Shown: positions 7,363 to 15,074 of the stretch, piece after piece
How the letters are laid out: every line of letters begins with the position of its first letter
How positions within the stretch are numbered: position 1 is the first letter of the stretch
Assembly: GCA_040387035.1 (NCBI GenBank)
Contig: JAZKEN010000083.1
Location: forward strand, 1 to 41,641
Direction of reading: 5' to 3'
DNA: 41,641 nt
Source of the DNA: Methylotenera_A sp040387035
GTDB lineage: Bacteria > Pseudomonadota > Gammaproteobacteria > Burkholderiales > Methylophilaceae
The notes under the pieces: generated by a model
What the model saw: the letters and a program-made list of their open reading frames with translations, nothing else
What the model was told of the DNA's origin: nothing
The model's database searches: none
Position numbers and translations under genes: made by a program

Positions 7363-7758
7363 ATGAGTATGAGTGATCCGATTGCCGATATGCTAACGCG
7401 TATTCGTAACGCACAAAGTGTTAACAAGTTATCAGTTTCTATGCCTGCTTCTAAACTTAAAGCTGCTATTGCTGCTGTTTTAAAAGATGAAGGTTATATT
7501 GATGATTTCGCTGTAGCTGCTAATGATGGCAAGCCATTGTTAAATATCAGCTTGAAATATTATGCTGGCCGCCCAGTAATTGAGAAGATTGACCGCGTAA
7601 GTAAGCCTGGTCTTCGCATTTACAAAGGTTCAGACAATATTCCTAAAGTAATGAATGGTCTTGGTGTGACAATTATGTCTACATCCAAGGGTGTAATGAC
7701 AGATCGTAAAGCACAAGCAGCCGGTATCGGTGGCGAAGTGTTGTGCGTAGTGGCTTAA
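7363..7758 (+). CDS. rpsH: 30S ribosomal protein S8
   Basis: Central-domain protein of 131 residues; in E. coli it also represses the spc operon. Start MSMSDPIADMLTRIRNAQ is conserved, with GGAGG at 7350-7354 nine bases ahead of ATG 7363, so the second ATG (7369) is not needed. The C-terminal block IMSTSKGVMTDRKAQAAGIG then GEVLCVV is the S8 signature that contacts helix 21 of 16S rRNA. Confidence 0.98.
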   Translation: MSMSDPIADMLTRIRNAQSVNKLSVSMPASKLKAAIAAVLKDEGYIDDFAVAANDGKPLLNISLKYYAGRPVIEKIDRVSKPGLRIYKGSDNIPKVMNGLGVTIMSTSKGVMTDRKAQAAGIGGEVLCVVA

Positions 7759-7768
7759 GGAGAAGCAA

Positions 7769-8302
7769 ATGTCACGTGTTGCTAAAAATCCAGTCGCTAT
7801 CCCTGAAAAAGTTGAAGTTGTACTCAATGAGAATAGCATTGCAGTCAGCGGTCCTTTAGGTAAATTGTCTCATCCGCTCACAAGTGCTGTGGCACTTAAG
7901 CGTGAAGGTGAAACCATTACTTTTGCTGCTACCAGTGATACAAAACATTCAAGCGCAATGTCAGGTACCTTACGTGCATTAGTTGCAAATATGGTTCATG
8001 GCGTTTCCGTTGGCTTTACTCGCAAGCTTACTTTGGTAGGCGTGGGTTACAAAGCCAATGCACAGGGCGCAATGTTAAATTTAGAGCTTGGTTATTCACA
8101 CCCGATTAATCACAAGATGCCAGTTGGTGTAACGGTTACAACACCGACTCCAACGGAAGTGATCTTGACTGGTTATGATAAGCAAGTGATTGGTCAAGTA
8201 GCTGCGCAAATTCGTTCTTACCGTGCACCAGAGCCGTATAAAGGCAAAGGCGTTCGTTATGCAGATGAAGTAGTCGCAATTAAAGAAACCAAGAAAAAAT
8301 AA
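7769..8302 (+). CDS. rplF: 50S ribosomal protein L6
   Basis: Two-domain protein of 177 residues near the factor-binding site. MSRVAKNPVAIPEKVEV opens it, and the C-terminal family signature EPYKGKGVRYADE is intact. It follows rpsH by ten bases with AAGGAGAA as ribosome site. Confidence 0.98.
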   Translation: MSRVAKNPVAIPEKVEVVLNENSIAVSGPLGKLSHPLTSAVALKREGETITFAATSDTKHSSAMSGTLRALVANMVHGVSVGFTRKLTLVGVGYKANAQGAMLNLELGYSHPINHKMPVGVTVTTPTPTEVILTGYDKQVIGQVAAQIRSYRAPEPYKGKGVRYADEVVAIKETKKK

Positions 8303-8319
8303 GTAGATAAGGTCAAACT

Positions 8320-8673
8320 ATGAACAACGTAGATAATCGCTTACGCCGTGCACGTAAAACCCGTGCCAAAATCGCTGAGCTAAAAGTGACACGTTTAAGC
8401 GTGCATCGTACTAATACGCACATTTATGCGCAAATTATTGCTGAAACTGGCGATAAAGTATTAGCAAGTGCTTCAACTGTTGAAGCAGATGTACGTAAAA
8501 TTGTTAAGAATGGTGGCAACGTAGAAGCTGCTGCCGCTATTGGTAAATTAATTGCTGAAAAAGCGAAAAAAGCGGGTATTACTACTGTGGCTTTTGATCG
8601 TTCAGGCTACAAATACCATGGTCGTATCAAGGCGTTAGCAGATGCTGCGCGTGAAAACGGCCTGTCATTCTAA
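8320..8673 (+). CDS. rplR: 50S ribosomal protein L18
   Basis: 5S rRNA-binding protein of 117 residues with a basic N terminus (NNVDNRLRRARKTRAKIAEL), the motif LSVHRTNTHIYAQII, and the C-terminal FDRSGYKYHGRIKALADAAR block that contacts 5S RNA. It is the standard neighbour of rplF and rpsE. Confidence 0.98.
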   Translation: MNNVDNRLRRARKTRAKIAELKVTRLSVHRTNTHIYAQIIAETGDKVLASASTVEADVRKIVKNGGNVEAAAAIGKLIAEKAKKAGITTVAFDRSGYKYHGRIKALADAARENGLSF

Positions 8674-8688
8674 GAAGCGAGACAGATA

Positions 8689-9198
8689 ATGGCTAGAGAA
8701 ATCGAACAACAACAGCAAACCGATGGTTTGCGTGAAAAAATGATTACGGTTAACCGTGTAAGTAAAACGGTTAAAGGTGGTCGTATTATGAGTTTCGCTG
8801 CATTGACTGTAGTCGGTGATGGTGATGGCGCAGTTGGTATGGGTAAAGGCAAAGCACGTGAAGTGCCAGTTGCCGTACAAAAAGCCATGGATGAAGCGCG
8901 TCGCGGCATGCTGAAAGTGAACCTGAACAATGGTACTTTGCATCACGCGGTTACCGGTGTGCATGGCGCTGCTAAAGTGTTTATTCAACCAGCTTCAGAA
9001 GGTACCGGCATTATTGCTGGTGGCGCAATGCGCGCAATCTTTGAAGTAATGGGCATCACAAACGTGGTTGCTAAATGTATCGGTTCAACCAACCCTTACA
9101 ACCTGGTACGTGCCACATTGAATGGTCTTGAATCAATGAATACTCCATCTGAAATTGCTGCTAAACGCGGTAAATCAGTAGAAGAAATTAGAGGCTAA
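8689..9198 (+). CDS. rpsE: 30S ribosomal protein S5
   Basis: Protein of 169 residues at the mRNA entry and decoding region; mutations affect fidelity and spectinomycin sensitivity. KMITVNRVSKTVKGGRIMSF holds the spectinomycin loop, GDGDGAVGMGKGKAREVPVA the S5 dsRNA-binding core, and GIIAGGAMRAIFEVMGITNV the C domain. Its TAA shares bases with the following ATG at 9198, so rpmD translation is probably coupled. Confidence 0.98.
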   Translation: MAREIEQQQQTDGLREKMITVNRVSKTVKGGRIMSFAALTVVGDGDGAVGMGKGKAREVPVAVQKAMDEARRGMLKVNLNNGTLHHAVTGVHGAAKVFIQPASEGTGIIAGGAMRAIFEVMGITNVVAKCIGSTNPYNLVRATLNGLESMNTPSEIAAKRGKSVEEIRG

Positions 9199-9200
9199 TG

Positions 9201-9398
9201 ATGGCTAAAGTAAAAGCAAATGCAACACCAATTAAAGTAACGTTGGTAAAAAGCGTAATCGGTCGTATCGAGTCACATAAAGCGACTGTTAAAGGCTTAG
9301 GTTTACGTCGCATGCACCATACAGTTGAGTTGCAAGATACGCCAGCAATTCGTGGCATGATCAACACAGTTGGTTATCTGTTAAAGGTAGAGGGATAA
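9201..9398 (+). CDS. rpmD: 50S ribosomal protein L30
   Basis: Small protein of 65 residues. IKVTLVKSVIGRIESHKATV then KGLGLRRMHHTVELQDTPAI is diagnostic of bacterial L30. ATGs lie at 9198 and 9201. GAGG at 9191-9194 is three bases from the first and six from the second, so 9201 is preferred; starting at 9198 would only add one Met. The stop overlaps the rplO ATG. Confidence 0.93.
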   Translation: MAKVKANATPIKVTLVKSVIGRIESHKATVKGLGLRRMHHTVELQDTPAIRGMINTVGYLLKVEG

Positions 9399-9838
9399 TG
9401 CAATTAAATACAATTAAGCCTGCAGAAGGCGCTAAGAAAAATGCTCGCCGTGTTGGTCGTGGTATTGGTTCTGGTTTAGGTAAAACAGCTGGTCGTGGCC
9501 ATAAAGGTCAAAAATCACGTACTGGTGGTTTCCATAAAGTGGGTTTTGAAGGCGGTCAAATGCCTTTGCAACGCCGTTTACCAAAACGTGGTTTTAAATC
9601 ATTGACTAAAGCGGATACCGCACATGTACGTACGTCAGAATTAAACAACTTGCCTGTTGATACCATTGATTTATTAGTGTTAAAACAAGCGAATGTGGTT
9701 TCTGGCAATGTGCTAGCAGCAAAAGTATTCTTGTCTGGTGAAATCACTAAAAAACTTAACCTGACCGGTTTGTTGTTGACTAAAGGCGCTCGCGCTGCAG
9801 TTGAAGCAGCTGGCGGTAAAGTTGTTGACGCAGAATAA
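9398..9838 (+). CDS. rplO: 50S ribosomal protein L15
   Basis: Late-assembly protein of 146 residues. The glycine- and arginine-rich N terminus RRVGRGIGSGLGKTAGRGHK followed by GQKSRTGGFHKVGFEGGQMP is the L15 hallmark, and the C-terminal half has the conserved LLTKGARAAVEAAGGKV. It overlaps the rpmD stop by one base. Confidence 0.98.
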   Translation: MQLNTIKPAEGAKKNARRVGRGIGSGLGKTAGRGHKGQKSRTGGFHKVGFEGGQMPLQRRLPKRGFKSLTKADTAHVRTSELNNLPVDTIDLLVLKQANVVSGNVLAAKVFLSGEITKKLNLTGLLLTKGARAAVEAAGGKVVDAE

Positions 9839-9860
9839 CTAATAAGATTAGAGAACAGTA

Positions 9861-11180
9861 TTGGCTCAAGATAGTCTTTTAGGTGCGGTAGGTAAAATGA
9901 GCGAGCTGAAAAGCCGCTTATGGTTTGTACTAGGTGCGTTGGTTGTCTACCGTTTAGGTGCACATATCCCGGTACCTGGTATTGATCCAACCGTACTCAA
10001 GCAATTGTTTGACTCGCAAAGTGGCGGTATCTTGGGCATGTTTAACATGTTCTCTGGTGGCGCGCTTTCACGCTTTACCGTGTTTGCATTAGGTATTATG
10101 CCGTACATTTCGGCCTCTATTATCATGCAGCTGCTTTCTGTGGTTTCTCCAAAAATGGAGCAGCTGAAGAAAGAGGGTGAGGCAGGTAGACGCACCATCA
10201 CTAAATATACGCGCTACGGCACGGTGGTTTTAGCGACTTTCCAAGCGCTAGGTATTGCCATTGCTTTAGAAGGCCAGGCCGGCCTGGTGCTTGATCCTGG
10301 TATGGCGTTCAGGCTGATTGCCGTTGTAACATTAGTCAGCGGCACCATGTTTTTGATGTGGTTAGGTGAGCAAATTACCGAGCGCGGTATTGGTAATGGT
10401 ATTTCGATTATCATTTTCGCGGGTATTGTTGCTGGCTTGCCAAGTGCTGTGGGTGGAACATTAGAGCTAGCTAGAACCGGTGCTTTTTCAATACCGTTAG
10501 TGATGTTCTTGTTTATCGCTATTTTATTAGTAACCGCTTTAGTGGTGTTTGTAGAGCGTGGACAACGCAAGATTACAGTCAACTACGCTAAGCGTCAGGT
10601 TGGTAACAAGGTTTACGGCGGTCAGACTACGCATTTGCCTTTAAAGCTAAATATGGCAGGTGTGATTCCTCCGATTTTTGCATCAAGTATTATTTTGTTC
10701 CCTGCTACTTTAGCAGGCTGGTTTGGTAGTAGTGAGAGCTTGTACTGGTTAAAAGACATCAGCAACGTGTTGTCTCCTGGTCAGCCGGTTTACATTTTGT
10801 TCTTTGCAGCAGCGATTATGTTTTTCTGTTTTTTCTACACGGCATTGGTATTTAACCCGAAAGAAACAGCGGACAACTTAAAGAAAAGCGGCGCATTTGT
10901 ACCGGGTATTCGTCCTGGTGAGCAAACGGCAAAGTACATCGACAAGATCATGGGCCGTTTGACGCTGATAGGTGCTTTTTATATTACCTTGGTGTGTTTA
11001 TTACCGGAATTTTTAATCTTGAAGTTTAATACCCCGTTCTACTTTGGTGGTACTTCACTACTGATTATCGTCGTGGTAACAATGGATTTTATGACGCAAG
11101 TGCAATCCCACCTGATGTCTCATCAATATGAGGGGTTGCTCAAAAAAGCTAATTTTAAAGGTAGCGCAGGGTCGCGATAA
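9861..11180 (+). CDS. secY: Protein translocase subunit SecY
   Basis: Pore-forming inner-membrane subunit of SecYEG, 439 residues with ten predicted membrane helices. HIPVPGIDP near residue 35, the plug/TM2 segment GGILGMFNMFSGGALSRFTV, GEQITERGIGNGISIIIFAG in the cytosolic loop region, and PGIRPGEQTAKYIDKIMGRL near residue 350 are signatures. The start appears to be TTG at 9861, with weak AGAGAA upstream; ATG at 9897-9899 (MSELKSRLWF) is a less likely alternative because it removes conserved N-terminal sequence. It ends the spc block before infA. Confidence 0.96.
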   Translation: MAQDSLLGAVGKMSELKSRLWFVLGALVVYRLGAHIPVPGIDPTVLKQLFDSQSGGILGMFNMFSGGALSRFTVFALGIMPYISASIIMQLLSVVSPKMEQLKKEGEAGRRTITKYTRYGTVVLATFQALGIAIALEGQAGLVLDPGMAFRLIAVVTLVSGTMFLMWLGEQITERGIGNGISIIIFAGIVAGLPSAVGGTLELARTGAFSIPLVMFLFIAILLVTALVVFVERGQRKITVNYAKRQVGNKVYGGQTTHLPLKLNMAGVIPPIFASSIILFPATLAGWFGSSESLYWLKDISNVLSPGQPVYILFFAAAIMFFCFFYTALVFNPKETADNLKKSGAFVPGIRPGEQTAKYIDKIMGRLTLIGAFYITLVCLLPEFLILKFNTPFYFGGTSLLIIVVVTMDFMTQVQSHLMSHQYEGLLKKANFKGSAGSR

Positions 11181-11189
11181 CTTTTAAGT

Positions 11190-11408
11190 ATGGCAAAGGA
11201 AGACCGCATTGAACTGCAAGGTGAGATTCTAGAAAATCTACCGAATGCGACTTTTAAAGTTAAGTTAGAGAATGGGCATACCGTACTGGGTTATATTTCT
11301 GGAAAGATGCGTATGCATTACATCCGGATTTTACCCGGCGATAAGGTTACAGTTGAAATGACACCTTATGATTTAACAAGAGCGCGGATCACTTTCCGTG
11401 TGAAGTAG
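11190..11408 (+). CDS. infA: Translation initiation factor IF-1
   Basis: Single OB-fold of 72 residues, exactly the IF-1 length. It occupies the 30S A site during initiation. EDRIELQGEILENLPNATFK and the central GHTVLGYISGKMRMHYIRIL are diagnostic. Placement between secY and rpmJ is common in Betaproteobacteria and Gram-positives but not in E. coli, where infA lies elsewhere. Confidence 0.97.
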   Translation: MAKEDRIELQGEILENLPNATFKVKLENGHTVLGYISGKMRMHYIRILPGDKVTVEMTPYDLTRARITFRVK

Positions 11409-11454
11409 TTTAAAAAGTAATATATTTTAAAATTAAGTAGTGTAGAGGTAAATT

Positions 11455-11568
11455 ATGAGAGTTCGTGCATCAGTAAAAGCATTGTGCCGCAATTGTAAAG
11501 TTGTTCGTCGCCGTGGTGTGGTACGTATTATTTGTACAGATCCACGTCACAAACAACGTCAAGGTTAA
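11455..11568 (+). CDS. rpmJ: 50S ribosomal protein L36, zinc-binding form
   Basis: A 37-residue protein translated directly from the DNA: MRVRASVKALCRNCKVVRRR at the N terminus and IICTDPRHKQRQG at the C terminus. Cys11, Cys14, Cys27 and His32 form the CCCH zinc ribbon of the C+ type L36. A GAGG ribosome site lies at 11444-11447. It sits between infA and rpsM as expected. Confidence 0.96.
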   Translation: MRVRASVKALCRNCKVVRRRGVVRIICTDPRHKQRQG

Positions 11569-11585
11569 ATTGGGAATATGGTAAA

Positions 11586-11636
11586 TACCGGCTTGCTTTT
11601 TTAGGCATTGAAAAAACCGGTACAAACTGTTAAAAT
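11586..11636 (+). promoter_or_regulatory. Sigma-70 promoter for rpsM (alpha operon) with overlapping dyad
   Basis: -35 TTGAAA (11608-11613), 17-bp spacer, -10 TAAAAT (11631-11636). This gives a start about 50 bases before rpsM. Overlapping it, TACCGG (11586-11591) with TTTTTT pairs with AAAAAACCGGTA (ending 11622) as an imperfect hairpin that could end upstream transcripts. Together they mark the border between the spc and alpha blocks. Confidence 0.6.
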
Positions 11637-11691
11637 TTAAGGCTTTTTTATTTTGGTCGCTACAAGTTGCGATTTGTTTTGGAGTTAAAGT

Positions 11692-12054
11692 ATGGCTCGT
11701 ATTGCTGGGGTTAATATCCCGAATAACAAACATGCAGAAATCGCATTAACAGCGATTTTTGGTATTGGTAGAAACACAGCGCAAAAAATTTGTGCTGCAG
11801 CTGGTGTTTTAGTTAATACTAAAATTAAAGATCTGAACGATGCTGATGTTGAAAAGCTGCGTGACGAAGTTGCCAAAGTAAAAGTAGAAGGCGATTTACG
11901 TCGTGAAGTATCAATGAACATCAAACGTTTGATGGACCTAGGTTGCTACCGTGGTGTGCGTCATCGTCGTGGTCTGCCAGTGCGCGGTCAACGTACCAAA
12001 ACCAATGCGCGTACGCGTAAAGGCCCAGTTAAAGCAATTAAACAAGCTAAGTAA
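11692..12054 (+). CDS. rpsM: 30S ribosomal protein S13
   Basis: Head protein of 120 residues bridging to the large subunit. MARIAGVNIPNNKHAEIALT, the HhH-like IFGIGRNTAQKIC, and GCYRGVRHRRGLPVRGQRTK with NARTRKG are classic S13. TTTTGGAG gives a good ribosome site. The stop codon lies inside a hairpin (12040-12064). Confidence 0.98.
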   Translation: MARIAGVNIPNNKHAEIALTAIFGIGRNTAQKICAAAGVLVNTKIKDLNDADVEKLRDEVAKVKVEGDLRREVSMNIKRLMDLGCYRGVRHRRGLPVRGQRTKTNARTRKGPVKAIKQAK

Positions 12055-12064
12055 TTAGTTGTTT
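12040..12064 (+). other. Hairpin straddling the rpsM stop codon
   Basis: AAACAA-GCTAA (12040-12050) pairs with TTAG-TTGTTT (12055-12064), with loop GTAA and one bulged G. The TAA at 12052-12054 is in the loop. GATTTTTT follows, so it could also be a weak attenuator before rpsK. Confidence 0.45.
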
Positions 12065-12115
12065 GATTTTTTAAGATTCGATTTAAGTAAGACTTATAGG
12101 TAAGGACTGTACAAC

Positions 12116-12505
12116 ATGGCAAAAGCTAATGTACGCGTAAGAAAAAAAGTTAAAAAGAATATTGCTGAGGGCATTGCTCACGTGCACGCTTCATTTAACA
12201 ACACAATTATTACAATTACTGATCGTCAAGGTAATGCGCTTTCATGGGCAACATCAGGCGGTCAAGGTTTTAAAGGCTCACGTAAGAGTACGCCATTTGC
12301 TGCACAAGTTGCGGCAGAGGTTGCTGGTAAATCAGCACAAGAGTCCGGAGTTAAAAACTTAGAAGTGCGCATTAAAGGTCCAGGCCCAGGCCGTGAATCT
12401 GCAGTACGTGCACTAAATGCGGCTGGTTTTAAAATTACCAGCATTACTGATGTGACGCCAGTGCCGCACAATGGCTGCCGTCCACCCAAAAAACGCAGAA
12501 TTTAG
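12116..12505 (+). CDS. rpsK: 30S ribosomal protein S11
   Basis: Platform protein of 129 residues near the E site. GIAHVHASFNNTIITITDRQ and the tail VTPVPHNGCRPPKKRRI are unmistakable. AAGGA lies nine bases upstream of the ATG. It is the second gene of the alpha operon, between rpsM and rpsD. Confidence 0.98.
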   Translation: MAKANVRVRKKVKKNIAEGIAHVHASFNNTIITITDRQGNALSWATSGGQGFKGSRKSTPFAAQVAAEVAGKSAQESGVKNLEVRIKGPGPGRESAVRALNAAGFKITSITDVTPVPHNGCRPPKKRRI

Positions 12506-12518
12506 TTTCCGCGCGTTT
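12491..12518 (+). other. Hairpin straddling the rpsK stop codon
   Basis: AAACGC (12491-12496) pairs with GCGTTT (12513-12518) around a 16-nt loop that contains the TAG stop (12503-12505). The six-pair stem is modest and is listed because the same layout recurs in the neighbouring genes. Confidence 0.35.
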
Positions 12519-12547
12519 AAGCAAATACAGATTACTGGAGAATTACT

Positions 12548-13177
12548 TTGGCTAGAAACTTAGATCCTAAATGCCGTCAGTGCCGCCGTGAAGGTGAGAA
12601 ATTATTCTTAAAAGCTGAAAAATGCTTTACGGATAAATGCGCAATTGAAAAACGCAACTTCCCACCAGGACAGCATGGTCAACGTCGTAACTCACGTTTG
12701 TCAGACTACGGTGTGCAATTACGTGAAAAACAAAAAGTACGTCGTATTTACGGCGTATTAGAAGGTCAATTCCGTAGCTACTACGCTGAAGCTGACCGTC
12801 AAAAAGGCATTACCGGTGAAAACCTGTTGCAACTATTGGAGTGCCGTTTAGATAACGTTGCGTTCCGTATGGGTTTGGGCGGTTCACGTACAGAAGCGCG
12901 TCAAATCGTGCGTCACAACAGCATTAAAGTGAATGGTAAACGTGTGAATATTCCTTCATACCAAGTTAAAGCGGGTGATGTGGTTTCTGTTGCAGAAGCT
13001 TCAAAAGCTCAATTGCGTATTAAAGGTGCTCTGGAAGCAGCTGAACAACGCGGTTTCCCGGCATGGTTGGAAGTGGATGTTAAAGCCTTTACGGGTACAT
13101 TTAAATCTAAACCGCAGCGTGATGATTTGCCTTCAACCATTAACGAATCATTGGTCGTTGAGTTGTATTCTAAGTAA
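12548..13177 (+). CDS. rpsD: 30S ribosomal protein S4, zinc-binding form
   Basis: Primary 16S-binding protein of 209 residues, also the alpha-operon repressor in E. coli. The start is TTG at 12548 with GGAG at 12537-12540 seven bases upstream; no ATG is suitably placed. The N terminus DPKCRQCRREGEKLFLK plus two later cysteines (in KCFTDKC) form the zinc site of C+ S4. The S4 RNA-binding domain follows at LECRLDNVAFRMGLGGSRTE then ARQIVRHNSIKVNGK. Confidence 0.97.
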   Translation: MARNLDPKCRQCRREGEKLFLKAEKCFTDKCAIEKRNFPPGQHGQRRNSRLSDYGVQLREKQKVRRIYGVLEGQFRSYYAEADRQKGITGENLLQLLECRLDNVAFRMGLGGSRTEARQIVRHNSIKVNGKRVNIPSYQVKAGDVVSVAEASKAQLRIKGALEAAEQRGFPAWLEVDVKAFTGTFKSKPQRDDLPSTINESLVVELYSK

Positions 13178-13201
13178 TTAGTTTTTTAACTAATTACTTA
13201 G
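13170..13201 (+). other. 14-bp perfect hairpin over the rpsD stop codon
   Basis: CTAAGTAATTAGTT (13170-13183) and AACTAATTACTTAG (13188-13201) are perfect reverse complements with a TTTT loop. The rpsD TAA (13175-13177) lies in the 5' arm. No U run follows, so it is not a standard terminator. A role in mRNA stability, cleavage or partial attenuation between rpsD and rpoA is possible. Confidence 0.6.
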
Positions 13202-13238
13202 CTGAAAGCTTACTCACCCAATAACGTCAAGGAATTTT

Positions 13239-14225
13239 ATGCAAAACAACCCAACTGAATATTTAAAGCCGCGTGTTGTTGACGTAGAAGTCATTACACC
13301 ATTACGCGCTCGCGTTACACTTGAGCCAATGGAACGTGGTTTTGGTTATACATTAGGTAACGCACTACGTCGTGTTTTATTGTCATCTATCCCTGGCTTC
13401 GCTATTACTGAAGTGAAAATTGATGGCGTAGTTCATGAGTATTCAACTATTGATGGCGTGCAAGAAGATGTAGTGGATATCTTGCTTAACCTTAAAGGTG
13501 TTGCCTTAAAGTTAAATAATAAAACAGAGACTATTTTAACGCTAAGCAAGTCTACAGAAGGTGTTGTGACTGCCGGTGATTTTGAAACGGGTCATGATGC
13601 TGAAATCGTTAATCCAAACCACGTGATTGCACACCTGACAAAAGGTGGCAAACTGAATTTGGAAGTGAAAGTGGCAATGGGTCGTGGTTATCAACCGGTA
13701 CCTGCGCGTCAAAAGAACGATGAAGAAGACCGTGTACTTGGTTTTATCATGGTTGATGCGTCTTTCAGCCCGATCAACAAAGTTAGTTATCAAGTTGAAA
13801 GCGCCCGTGTTGAACAACGTACCGATTTAGACAAATTGGTGATGGATGTTGAAACCAACGGTGTGATTGAGCCGGAACAAGCGATTCGCGATGCGGCACG
13901 TATCTTGATTGGCCAGTTATCAGTATTTGCCAACTTGGAAGGTTCGCCTAACGAAGTGGAAGTGAAATCTGCACCACAAGTTGACCCGATTTTATTGCGT
14001 CCAGTGGATGATTTAGAGTTGACTGTACGTTCAGCAAATTGCTTAAAAGCGGAAAATATTTTCTACATTGGTGATTTGATTCAACGTAGCGAAAATGAAC
14101 TATTAAAAGCACCTAATTTAGGCCGCAAATCTTTAAATGAAATTAAAGATGTATTGGCAACTAAAGGCTTAACATTAGGCATGAAATTAGAAAACTGGCC
14201 GCCAGTTGGTCTAGAAAAAGCGTAA
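13239..14225 (+). CDS. rpoA: RNA polymerase alpha subunit
   Basis: Protein of 328 residues. The N-terminal assembly domain contains RVTLEPMERGFGYTLGNALR then RVLLSSIPGFAI and the beta-binding VEVITPLRA. The C-terminal domain (about 250-320) contains VRSANCLKAENIFYIGDL, with the arginine that contacts UP-element DNA and activators, then NLGRKSLNEIK. AAGGAA precedes the ATG by seven bases. It follows rpsD as in other alpha operons. Confidence 0.99.
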   Translation: MQNNPTEYLKPRVVDVEVITPLRARVTLEPMERGFGYTLGNALRRVLLSSIPGFAITEVKIDGVVHEYSTIDGVQEDVVDILLNLKGVALKLNNKTETILTLSKSTEGVVTAGDFETGHDAEIVNPNHVIAHLTKGGKLNLEVKVAMGRGYQPVPARQKNDEEDRVLGFIMVDASFSPINKVSYQVESARVEQRTDLDKLVMDVETNGVIEPEQAIRDAARILIGQLSVFANLEGSPNEVEVKSAPQVDPILLRPVDDLELTVRSANCLKAENIFYIGDLIQRSENELLKAPNLGRKSLNEIKDVLATKGLTLGMKLENWPPVGLEKA

Positions 14226-14239
14226 TTAAGCTTACGCTT
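14218..14239 (+). other. Hairpin over the rpoA stop codon
   Basis: AAGCGTAA (14218-14225) pairs perfectly with TTACGCTT (14232-14239) around a six-base loop. The TAA stop (14223-14225) closes the 5' arm. It is not followed by a U run. Confidence 0.5.
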
Positions 14240-14267
14240 AATATTAAAAGAAACTTAAGGAATTACT

Positions 14268-14657
14268 ATGCGTCACGGTAATAGCAATCGTAAATTAAAT
14301 CGTACTAGCAGCCATCGTGCCGCTATGTTCCGCAACATGTCAGTATCTTTGTTACGTCATGAAATCATCAGAACGACTTTGCCTAAAGCAAAAGAGTTGC
14401 GTAAATTTGCTGAGCCATTGATTACATTAGGTAAAGATGCGACTTTAGCAAACCGCCGTTTAGCTTTTAGCCGTCTACGTGACCGCGATATCGTTGGTAA
14501 ACTGTTCGGTGAGTTAGGCCCACGTTATTTAGCACGCAATGGTGGCTATTTACGTATTCTTAAATGTGGTTTCCGTAACGGTGACAATGCGCCTATGGCC
14601 TTAGTTGAGTTGGTTGATCGTCCAGATACAACAACAGAAGCTGTATCAGCTGAGTAA
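14268..14657 (+). CDS. rplQ: 50S ribosomal protein L17
   Basis: Protein of 129 residues at the tunnel exit. MRHGNSNRKLNRTSSHRAAM and MSVSLLRHEIIRTTLPKAKE are the invariant N terminus. AAGGAAT provides the ribosome site. It is the last gene of the alpha operon, directly followed by a strong terminator. Confidence 0.98.
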   Translation: MRHGNSNRKLNRTSSHRAAMFRNMSVSLLRHEIIRTTLPKAKELRKFAEPLITLGKDATLANRRLAFSRLRDRDIVGKLFGELGPRYLARNGGYLRILKCGFRNGDNAPMALVELVDRPDTTTEAVSAE

Positions 14658-14671
14658 GTGAGCTCAATAAT

Positions 14672-14700
14672 AAAAAAGCCAGCTTTATGCTGGCTTTTTT
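14672..14700. terminator. Bidirectional intrinsic terminator after rplQ
   Basis: AAAAAAGCCAGC (14672-14683) and GCTGGCTTTTTT (14689-14700) form a perfect stem with loop TTTAT. The U run on one strand and A run on the other let it serve both rplQ and the convergent glutaredoxin gene ending at 14706. Confidence 0.92.
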
Positions 14701-14705
14701 ATTAT

Positions 14706-14939
14706 CTAGTCACGCAAAAACTGCACTACCTGTTTGCTATTAAATGGCCAAGTTAATTCAGCGTTGTTATCAGTGCGCTGTAGTACCGGTATTCGTGTGC
14801 CATATGTCAGTAATAGCTGCTCGGAATCGGTAATTTCGACAATTGTAAATGCGTAAATAGACAGTTTGTTTAATATGGCCGTGGCGTCATCACACAGATG
14901 GCAATGCGAAGTGCTGTAAAGGTAAATAGATTTGCTCAT
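14706..14939 (-). CDS. Glutaredoxin-like thiol-redox protein
   Basis: A 77-residue thioredoxin-fold protein. The start MSKSIYLYSTSHCHLCDDA has a CxxC (Cys13, Cys16) right after the first strand, and RIPVL supplies the cis-proline. This matches the short glutaredoxin-like (DUF836) family, of unknown substrate. The open frame extends upstream to 15038, but the extra 33 residues are a cysteine/isoleucine-rich stretch without family similarity, and the ATG at 14937-14939 aligns with the first strand. The ribosome site is weak. It shares its terminator with rplQ. Confidence 0.75.
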   Translation of the reverse strand: MSKSIYLYSTSHCHLCDDATAILNKLSIYAFTIVEITDSEQLLLTYGTRIPVLQRTDNNAELTWPFNSKQVVQFLRD

Positions 14940-15074
14940 GTCATTTATTTTGAGAATCGCTTGTAATTCGCTGATTATTAAACCTAATATTAAGCTAATT
15001 TCATCACTAAAACAGCATATGCATATAGAATAAAACATAATCTCGAATATGTCGTAATCAGCATTAAGGTTTGT

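Noticed and set aside
14940..15038. Longer glutaredoxin-like protein starting at 15038
   Set aside because: The extra 33 residues do not resemble the family, and the thioredoxin fold starts at the ATG at 14939.
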